35,154 bases of DNA from a virus. A program made the position numbers and the translations under genes. Positions 28,853-35,154 of this stretch are shown here, piece by piece. Where the stretch lies: positions 1 through 35,154 of IMG/VR virus record IMGVR_UViG_3300017709_000011; one strand, 5' to 3'. The notes under the pieces are model-generated. The model made no database searches. It saw only the letters and a list, made by a program, of their open reading frames with translations, and was not told where the DNA came from. How positions within the stretch are numbered: position 1 is the stretch's first letter; the number at the start of each line of letters is the position of its first letter.

Positions 28853-31800
28853 ATGAGTCTATTTGGTTTAGGTAAGCGTGGCGAGCAACTAGCAAAAGGG
28901 TTAGTTGATCTGATAGATAAGCCAGTATCTGCCAAAGAATATATCCAGCAAGGCACAAACCCTGATTTCTTGATTAAGCAGGGCTTATTAGCGCCAGAAC
29001 AAATCAACAACATCAGAGCAGTACAAGGCGCACAAAATCGTTACCTAAAGCATTCCATCCAGTCGCCAGAGTTTATGATGCGCGAAATGGGATTCCAAAA
29101 TAACCCTACTGTAACATCTCAAGTGCCGCAGCCACCACGCAACATCATCATGCCAGAAGACCTAGAAGGTATGGTCTTAAAGTCACATCTTGGCGATAGA
29201 ACGGTTACAGATAAAACAATTGAAAGCATAGGTGGCGTTGATCTTCCTGTGCCAGTACAAAGTAGAGGTGGCGTTGGCTATGGCAGCAGCCCATTAACGC
29301 CTGAAGGTAATTACTGGGGTTCTAATCTTGGTGCAGCAACCTCATTGCAAAACGCAGCAGAAGGGCTTGAGGAGATGCTTGATAAGCCAGTAGCAGGCGT
29401 ATATTCTGCTATGGGAAGAGATGGCAACTTCTTCAACCAAGCATTTGCTGATGCGCTGCAGCAACAGGTGGATGCTAAAGACCTGCCGCAAGAAGCTATA
29501 GACCATTTTGATAACTCTATGAGAACATTGCATGGCAAAAAAGACTGGGTAGGGCTGAGACATCCAGATGCACGCAAACAGCTATTAGGCACAGACGGCT
29601 ACCCGCATAAAGGCGCTGGCAACTTGCGTAGTGCGTATGTGATGCAAATGGATAAAGCTGCTTACAAGAATCAAGGTTTCCCTTTATTGCAGCCGTTAAT
29701 GAATGAGCTAATAGAGCCAGAGCTGGCTAATGTAAATGTGGGCGACTCTGGTTTTATTATGGGGCAAATTGGTAAAGACTTTGGATTGTCGCCAAATGCA
29801 AATCATCCATCATACACTACTGGCATAATGGGGAGAGAGATAGGCGGCACACCAGTAAGCCTGCCAAGTAGGATTATGTATCCTGACGCTTACAAGATAT
29901 TAGACCAATCATTAACTAAAGCTGGTGAAAAATACACTGCTGCACAAATGATTAATGCACTCGCGGTCAGGCACGATATGTACCAGATAGCAACGCCAGA
30001 ATGGGTTGACAGGGCATCTGAATGGATAAGAAAAAATCCTAAAGGCACTGCAAATGCGCTGCTGGTAGCAGTAGGTACGCCAATAGCTTTAGGGTCATCA
30101 GAAGAAACTCAAGCAGCAATCATACCTAAGTTATCTCAGGCAACGCAGCGAGGCAATACATTCGCCACAGCCAAATCAGCCAGTGATTACTTAGACAAAA
30201 AAGGAGCTACTGGCAAGTCTATTGATTACGGTGCAGGCTTTGGGTCTAATGCAAAACAGCTAGGCATCATGGATACATTCGAGCCATTTGCCAGAGAAGG
30301 GTTTGACCCAACATTTTCAGCAACAGGCGACATACCTGAAGACACTTACGGCAGGTTAATAAGCACTAACGTATTAAACGTAATACCACCTGAAGCTCGC
30401 GCAGAAGCTGTTAAAAATATTGGCAGCATACTAGAGCCTAATGGCACGGCTGTTATACAGACACGCTCTGCAAGCGCTGTAAACGAGCTGAAGAAATCTA
30501 AGACAGCTATCCCACAGGATGAGCCAGCATCATATCTAACACGCGATGGAACATATCAGAAAGGCTATACGCGCGATGAGCTGCAAGGATACGTGCAAGG
30601 CCTACTAGGCGATAATTTCCAAGTGGAGAAAGTACCAGCAAAGGACATACCTAACGGCTCAGCTATATCAGTTAAGAAACTACGTGGTGTTGCATTGCCT
30701 ACAGCAGTGGCTGCTACAGGTTTACTAGGCGGTCAGGAAGAGGCAGAAGCAGCGCCATCTATGCTCAAGTCAATTGCTCTAAATGCAATGAGTGAAGTTA
30801 CACGTAAAACACCAACATCTTATACAGGCTGGAAGAAAGCCCTTAACAAGGCTGGCGTAAAAGATGATGAGCTAAAGCAAATGGGCTTTAAGCAGGAGTT
30901 TGAGTATCGTCAGCGGTCACAAGATATTACTAGGAAAGAGGTAGAGGACTTCCTAGCAGAGAACCAATACAACATCAGGGAAGAGACACTAGGGCAAAGA
31001 AAAGAGTTTGGTGACGTTACACATGACGAGAACCTCAATGTTTACACAGCACACTTGCCAACAGGATATAGAGAGGAATTTCATACTAAGCAGCAAGCTG
31101 AAGATTTTGTGGCACGCAACCCAACAACAATAAATGATGCACAATACGCACCATATACACTCACAGGCGGTAACAATGTTAACTACCGTGAGATATTGCT
31201 GCTAGATGGCGTTGAGGCAGATAAGTATGAGGGGCTAACAAAGCAGATAACAAAATTAGAGAATGAAATAGCGAAAGGCATAGGCAAGCCAGAGGGCTAT
31301 TTGGCGAGAGATGCGATTGTTGATTTGGATGAGGGCAGCGAATTTTACGAGCCTCATAAGAGACTAACGGAGTTAAGAAAAGAGCGCAATGATTTAGCCC
31401 AGCCATTTATTCATCGGCATTACGATGACAAAGAAAACATACTGACACATCTACGTGTCGCTGACCGTGACCTAGAAGATGGCAGCAGCACCTTGATGGT
31501 TGAAGAGATACAGTCAGACCTGCATCAGCGTGGACAAGAGGTTGGCTATGCTAAGGCGCAAGACCTAAAGGGAGTAGAAGACCAGCTTGAGCAAGTAAAT
31601 CAGGCAATAAGCGGGTTGAAGGCTCGCACTGGCAAGGATATTGATGCAGAGTTTGATAGGTTGCTTGATATGAGGGACAGGCTAAAAGCAAAGCGGCTAT
31701 CTACCATGAAAGCTGTACCTGAGATGCCGTTCAAGTCTAATGACAAGTCTAGCTGGTATGACGTAGCATTTAAGCGCTCATTGATAGAAGCGGCTGAAGG

Positions 31801-32722
31801 CGATTACGACAGCATATCATTTTCTACTGGTAAGCAGCAGGTAAACAGATATGGCGAGTCAGCAGAGGGCGGTGTAAAAACATTCTACGATAAGACGTTG
31901 CCAAATCACATTAACAAGTGGGCAAAACAGTATGGTGTAAAGTTGCAGCGGAAGCCAATCAAGGTTGGAGAATATGAATACAGCGTAGATTCGTATGATG
32001 ACGGAACATATTATGTGCGTAACGATGAAGGCACAACAATAGAAGATTTCGATTCGTATTCCGATGCTTTAGAGTACGTAAGAAATAACACCGATATAGA
32101 TGATGTTTACACGCTAAAGATACCTGAGAAGATGCGTGATGATATACGCAAGAAAGGTATGCCATTATTTGCACAGACAGGATTGACTATTGGGGGTGCA
32201 ACAGCCGCAAGTGGGCTGTTATCGCCAAAAGCGCAAGCCAACGAAGCAAGAACACAGGGTTTGTTGCAGAACATGGCTAGCCGTAGAGACATAGCAGAGC
32301 GCGCAGGTGCAGTGCCTGACCTCACAGCTGGGCTACTTGAGCAGACTGGCAGAGACATTATAAACTTTGGTGCAGGTGTTATAAATCCTGATTACGGTGA
32401 CATTGCAGAAGGCGGGATGTTCCCAGTAACAGAAAAGGGTGAAGCTGCGCTTACAAAAGCTGGCGAAGTATTCATGGATAAGGTAGCGCCCACACTGGTT
32501 AAAGTCGGCAGGGGCTTGCTAGACGATCAGCCTATGTTTGGTGGTACATTGCGCGAGCAGTTAGGCATGGTCAGAGATCAGTACAACAAGCTGCCAGAGG
32601 GCGTTAGGGAAGAGGTTACACCGCGACTAGGTTACGCTGGACTGTTAGCCTTAACATTGTCACCAGCTGCTCAGCCAGTTAAAAAGGCAATTAAAAAGCG
32701 CAAAAAAACTAAACAAGAGTGA
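28853..32722 (+). CDS. Giant polyvalent protein with methyltransferase-like domain
   Basis: 1289 aa, the largest gene. Layout: residues 1-395 a phage-specific domain (RGGVGYGSSPLTPEGNYWGS, GVYSAMGRDGNFFNQAFADA, MHGKKDWVGLRHPDAR-like); a hydrophobic segment with following Ala-rich motif at 398-424; residues ~440-608 a methyltransferase-like domain (SIDYGAGFGSNAKQLG, then LISTNVLNVIPPEARAEAV, KNIGSILEPNGTAVIQTRS); hydrophobic segment 613-635 ending EAEAAP; residues ~640-1108 a 'large polyvalent protein' module (GWKKALNKAGVKDDELKQMG, RKEVEDFLAENQYNIRE, EEIQSDLHQRG, YDSISFSTGKQQ, DDIRKKGMPLFA); hydrophobic segment 1109-1133; then a charged end, KKRKKTKQE. Probably injected with DNA; methylation target unknown. 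The catalytic competence of the SAM site is uncertain. Confidence 0.8.
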   Translation: MSLFGLGKRGEQLAKGLVDLIDKPVSAKEYIQQGTNPDFLIKQGLLAPEQINNIRAVQGAQNRYLKHSIQSPEFMMREMGFQNNPTVTSQVPQPPRNIIMPEDLEGMVLKSHLGDRTVTDKTIESIGGVDLPVPVQSRGGVGYGSSPLTPEGNYWGSNLGAATSLQNAAEGLEEMLDKPVAGVYSAMGRDGNFFNQAFADALQQQVDAKDLPQEAIDHFDNSMRTLHGKKDWVGLRHPDARKQLLGTDGYPHKGAGNLRSAYVMQMDKAAYKNQGFPLLQPLMNELIEPELANVNVGDSGFIMGQIGKDFGLSPNANHPSYTTGIMGREIGGTPVSLPSRIMYPDAYKILDQSLTKAGEKYTAAQMINALAVRHDMYQIATPEWVDRASEWIRKNPKGTANALLVAVGTPIALGSSEETQAAIIPKLSQATQRGNTFATAKSASDYLDKKGATGKSIDYGAGFGSNAKQLGIMDTFEPFAREGFDPTFSATGDIPEDTYGRLISTNVLNVIPPEARAEAVKNIGSILEPNGTAVIQTRSASAVNELKKSKTAIPQDEPASYLTRDGTYQKGYTRDELQGYVQGLLGDNFQVEKVPAKDIPNGSAISVKKLRGVALPTAVAATGLLGGQEEAEAAPSMLKSIALNAMSEVTRKTPTSYTGWKKALNKAGVKDDELKQMGFKQEFEYRQRSQDITRKEVEDFLAENQYNIREETLGQRKEFGDVTHDENLNVYTAHLPTGYREEFHTKQQAEDFVARNPTTINDAQYAPYTLTGGNNVNYREILLLDGVEADKYEGLTKQITKLENEIAKGIGKPEGYLARDAIVDLDEGSEFYEPHKRLTELRKERNDLAQPFIHRHYDDKENILTHLRVADRDLEDGSSTLMVEEIQSDLHQRGQEVGYAKAQDLKGVEDQLEQVNQAISGLKARTGKDIDAEFDRLLDMRDRLKAKRLSTMKAVPEMPFKSNDKSSWYDVAFKRSLIEAAEGDYDSISFSTGKQQVNRYGESAEGGVKTFYDKTLPNHINKWAKQYGVKLQRKPIKVGEYEYSVDSYDDGTYYVRNDEGTTIEDFDSYSDALEYVRNNTDIDDVYTLKIPEKMRDDIRKKGMPLFAQTGLTIGGATAASGLLSPKAQANEARTQGLLQNMASRRDIAERAGAVPDLTAGLLEQTGRDIINFGAGVINPDYGDIAEGGMFPVTEKGEAALTKAGEVFMDKVAPTLVKVGRGLLDDQPMFGGTLREQLGMVRDQYNKLPEGVREEVTPRLGYAGLLALTLSPAAQPVKKAIKKRKKTKQE

Positions 32723-32737
32723 CAGGTCTAAATTTGT

Positions 32738-32743
32738 TATAAT
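32738..32743 (+). promoter_or_regulatory. Extended -10 promoter before adaptor and fibre
   Basis: TGTTATAATCGC: TGt plus TATAAT, 23 bases before the ATG at 32767, which has GGAGC nearby. A tiny ATG ATA reading frame at 32746 precedes it and is unlikely to be a gene. Confidence 0.65.
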
Positions 32744-32766
32744 CGCATGATAACTGGAGCGCAATA

Positions 32767-33474
32767 ATGGCAATATCTACATATGACACACTGAAGTCTG
32801 GCATTGCAGATTTCTTAAATCGTGATGACCTTACAGGTGTTATACCAACATTCATTGATATGGCACAGGGTCAGATCAACCGCGATGTGCGTCACTGGAA
32901 GATGGAAAAGCAAGTTAACCTAACTTCAGTTAGTGCTGGTGCATATTCGCTGCCAGCTGACTGGCTAGAGACAAAAGATTTGAAGTTTGCGCCAGATTTA
33001 ATTGGGGCTACTAATGATACATACACAGTAGAGTACATTTCACAAAACACTTTTGACGAAAGAAAGCAAAACAGCAATGCACTAACAGGAGACCCAAAAT
33101 ATTACACGCTAGTTGCAAATGCAGGCGTAATGTATGCATACCTTTTTCCAATTACTGAAGTGACCGATGACAATGTAAAAAACTTGTTGATTTTAACTTA
33201 TCTAGCAGAAAACCAGTTAGATGAAAGCAATCAGACAAATTGGCTAATTACAGATGCGTCTGACGTATATTTATATGGCTCGCTAATACACGCTGCTATC
33301 TACCTAAAAGATGACGAAAGACTAGCGTTATTTACCCAGATGTACAATGCAGCAGTACAGAGAGTTAATGCGTCATCTGACGAATCTGAATACAAGCACA
33401 ATAGACTGCGAACTCGTAAGCTAGGCTTAGATACAAGCCGTTCTAAACAACCAAATCATGTACGCTGGAGCTAA
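32767..33474 (+). CDS. Head-tail adaptor, SU10/P22 gp4-like
   Basis: 235 aa. AISTYDTLKSGIADFLNRDD, VIPTFIDMAQGQINRDVRHW, then AYSLPADWLETKDLKF and a C-terminal helical half (DVYLYGSLIHAAIYLKDDER, QMYNAAVQRVNASSDES). The helix-rich start, LP-DW motif and ends fit the adaptor ring protein that sits under the portal. Placement right before the fibre gene fits. No other adaptor is seen. Confidence 0.85.
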   Translation: MAISTYDTLKSGIADFLNRDDLTGVIPTFIDMAQGQINRDVRHWKMEKQVNLTSVSAGAYSLPADWLETKDLKFAPDLIGATNDTYTVEYISQNTFDERKQNSNALTGDPKYYTLVANAGVMYAYLFPITEVTDDNVKNLLILTYLAENQLDESNQTNWLITDASDVYLYGSLIHAAIYLKDDERLALFTQMYNAAVQRVNASSDESEYKHNRLRTRKLGLDTSRSKQPNHVRWS

Positions 33475-33477
33475 AAT

Positions 33478-35154
33478 ATGGCAACTAACACTACACAGTA
33501 TAACTTTCAGAAGCCAGAGGTAGGCGCAGACACAGATGCATGGGGCGATATGCTTAATGCTAACTGGGATTCTACTGACAGTTTACTACGTGGCGCTACA
33601 GCGTTATCAAACATTGGTATTGGCGCAACTAATACAACGATTCCCTTAGTGTGTAATGCAGCGTCAGCAACTGACATCACAGCTACGTTTTCAGGTAAAG
33701 TGGGTATAGGCACTACTAGTCCTACTGAAAAACTACAAGTTAACGGAAACATCAAGATAGGTGATTCCCATATAATAGGAAATGATGCCTTTGATAACTT
33801 AACTCTTATATCATCAAGTCCTGAAGGTATTGTTTACGGGTCTAATACAGACCATATAATTAAAACGGGTTCTACAGGGCTTGATGCTACAGGCACTGAA
33901 CGTATGCGTATTGCCGCGTCAGGTAAAGTAGGTATAGGTACTGATAGTCCACAAGCCCTTTTGCATGTTCAAGATACATTAGGCAGTCCACAAATAAAAA
34001 TTAATAATGAGGGTACTGGAAGCGGCATAGCTAGTTTGATGTTTCATGGTGGTGGGGCTGGTAATCCTACTAGCATTATTCAATCTGGTGGCGCAGATTC
34101 AGGAAATGTAGGGATTATCTTCAAGCATGGTAACAATGGCTCTGAAACTGAACGTATGCGCATAGACTCATCAGGTCGTGTGGGTATAGGTACTACTAGT
34201 CCTTATGTTAAAACTGAAATAATTGGCGGTGACTTGGCTGTAGGTGGCGGGGCAGGAGCTAGTAATTTAGGTTTAGAAATAAAAGGCGTTCCACTTTCAG
34301 CAATACCTTCAGCACAGGTACGTGGCTACATAGCCACAGCAGATAGTGGGATGGGTGTAGCAGGGGATTTGTTGATTGCTCCTAGAACGAGTGTAAACGC
34401 GAGCGTTCGGTTTATTACAGGAACATCTCCTGCAGAACGTATGCGTATTGACTCATCAGGAAACGTAGGTATAGGTACTGCTAGTCCTGACGAAAAACTA
34501 GTTGTTAAAGGCGGCACATATGCGGCAAACCAAAGTGGCGGCATGGCTTTGCAAATGGGGGATGAAGGCGGCAGTCATTGGAAAGCGCGATTTAAAATTA
34601 AAAGCGATGGCTCAGGTGTTCCTAGAACAGTTATAAGCGGTGTTGGTAATAACTCAGGCGGTAGTATTGATGCTATAAACATAAGCAATACAGGAAACGT
34701 AGGGATAGGCAATACTAATCCTCAATCTAAATTGGTCGTACAGGATACCAATGCATGTAAATCAAAAATAGTTGCTACGGATGGCGGTAGTCAGCCTTCT
34801 GCAACTGCACAGTTTACAATGCAAGGGTACGGGGGTAGGGGCGCAGGTATATTTATAGAAGATAGTAAACTATCTACTTCAAACCCCAACGACAGAGCAT
34901 GGTTCATGGGAACAGGTTATAGCACAGCTAACTTTGGGATTGGTTACGCGGCAGACGGTGTTAATAGTCATTATTTAGCGCAGAATATGCTGACGGTTGA
35001 CACATCAGGTAATGTAGGTATAGGTACTAGCTCGCCTAATGATTCGCTACATATAGCCGACGCATTTCCTAAAATACTAATGCAAGATACTGATGGAACT
35101 AATCAGTATGGAGAGTTTTATCATTCAAATGGCACAACAGCTATATCAGCAAGA
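33478..35154 (+). CDS. Tail fibre, N-terminal part (continues at base 1)
   Basis: Open to the end of the window; no stop. Starts MATNTTQYNFQKPEVGADTD, AWGDMLNANWDSTDSLLRG, the usual tail-attachment end of marine podoviral fibres. The rest is a chain of GIGTTSP-type repeats (GKVGIGTTSPTEKL, RMRIAASGKVGIGTDSPQ) that form the stalk. Across the join it continues to 819 with the S74 domain, 819 aa in all. Residues 548-559 here are the duplicated contig overlap. It is near the adaptor, forming the receptor-binding end of the tail. Confidence 0.9.
   Translation, partial: MATNTTQYNFQKPEVGADTDAWGDMLNANWDSTDSLLRGATALSNIGIGATNTTIPLVCNAASATDITATFSGKVGIGTTSPTEKLQVNGNIKIGDSHIIGNDAFDNLTLISSSPEGIVYGSNTDHIIKTGSTGLDATGTERMRIAASGKVGIGTDSPQALLHVQDTLGSPQIKINNEGTGSGIASLMFHGGGAGNPTSIIQSGGADSGNVGIIFKHGNNGSETERMRIDSSGRVGIGTTSPYVKTEIIGGDLAVGGGAGASNLGLEIKGVPLSAIPSAQVRGYIATADSGMGVAGDLLIAPRTSVNASVRFITGTSPAERMRIDSSGNVGIGTASPDEKLVVKGGTYAANQSGGMALQMGDEGGSHWKARFKIKSDGSGVPRTVISGVGNNSGGSIDAINISNTGNVGIGNTNPQSKLVVQDTNACKSKIVATDGGSQPSATAQFTMQGYGGRGAGIFIEDSKLSTSNPNDRAWFMGTGYSTANFGIGYAADGVNSHYLAQNMLTVDTSGNVGIGTSSPNDSLHIADAFPKILMQDTDGTNQYGEFYHSNGTTAISAR
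33691..35037 (+). repeat. Fibre stalk repeats (VGIGTxSP)
   Basis: Six related DNA blocks at about 33691, 33898, 34150, 34435, 34691 and 34996, and a diverged one at 100. The core is GTAGGTATAGGTACT (VGIGT), often with GAACGTATGCG (ERMR) before it. Identical stretches of 15-30 bases between copies could allow recombination. Confidence 0.85.
35119..35154. repeat. Terminal overlap of a circular contig, right copy
   Basis: Same 36 bases as 1-36; see the left copy. It codes for the same fibre residues in the same frame. Confidence 0.95.

Noticed and set aside
33691-35037. CRISPR array or diversity-generating retroelement
   Set aside because: Repeats are coding, unevenly spaced (about 200-305 bases) and degenerate; no reverse transcriptase or cas gene is present.
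1-35154. Prophage with integration site
   Set aside because: No integrase, excisionase or tRNA-like att site; the ends close as a circle. A 67-aa repressor alone does not show lysogeny.

Overview
The window is essentially one complete genome of a tailed double-stranded DNA phage with podovirus-like (P22/SU10-type) virion genes. The first 36 bases recur as the last 36 (1-36 = 35119-35154). Removing one copy joins the ends in frame inside a tail-fibre gene, so the unique circular length is 35,118 bp. Several virion proteins look like families I associate with uncultured marine podoviruses. No rRNA, tRNA, integrase, RNA polymerase, DNA polymerase, primase or replicative helicase is recognisable. 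The host cannot be fixed from the sequence; a Gram-negative marine bacterium fits the signal peptides and the lysis genes.

Read as a circle, the late module runs rightward from about 26961, through the join, to 19064. It holds a 55-aa gene, small and large terminase subunits, a 1289-aa multidomain 'polyvalent' protein with a methyltransferase-like domain, a tail adaptor and an 819-aa S74-type tail fibre split by the contig ends. Then come a small partner protein, a membrane/secreted/lysis cluster, two tail structural proteins, a small GNAT-like protein, a five-gene internal-virion (ejection) cassette, portal, a small linker gene, scaffold, major capsid protein, a small capsid-adjacent protein and an M15 endopeptidase.

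The leftward early module (22049 to 19061) starts with a Cro/CI-like repressor. It continues with a replication initiator whose coding sequence contains iteron-like repeats (a lambda-like origin layout), then a small basic protein, NinB, a NinG-like HNH protein and two small proteins. Past a terminator, three very basic small proteins have their own promoter. The rightward early module (22186 to 26945) encodes a Rad52-like annealing protein, a PD-(D/E)XK exonuclease, SSB, a calcineurin-like phosphatase, a DUF3310 protein and many small proteins. One of these is a 35-aa membrane peptide with its own promoter and terminator.

Regulation shows in the DNA. A divergent promoter pair sits at 22050-22185 with a repeat inside each promoter spacer, and a composite palindromic operator lies in the promoter at 24460-24491. 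A recurring extended -10 element (TGNTATAATC) appears at several transcription-unit starts. At three genes a TATAATC box lies only 7-8 bases before ATG, suggesting leaderless mRNAs. The design suggests a phage that uses the host replisome, supplies its own initiator and recombination functions, and injects a large set of internal proteins.
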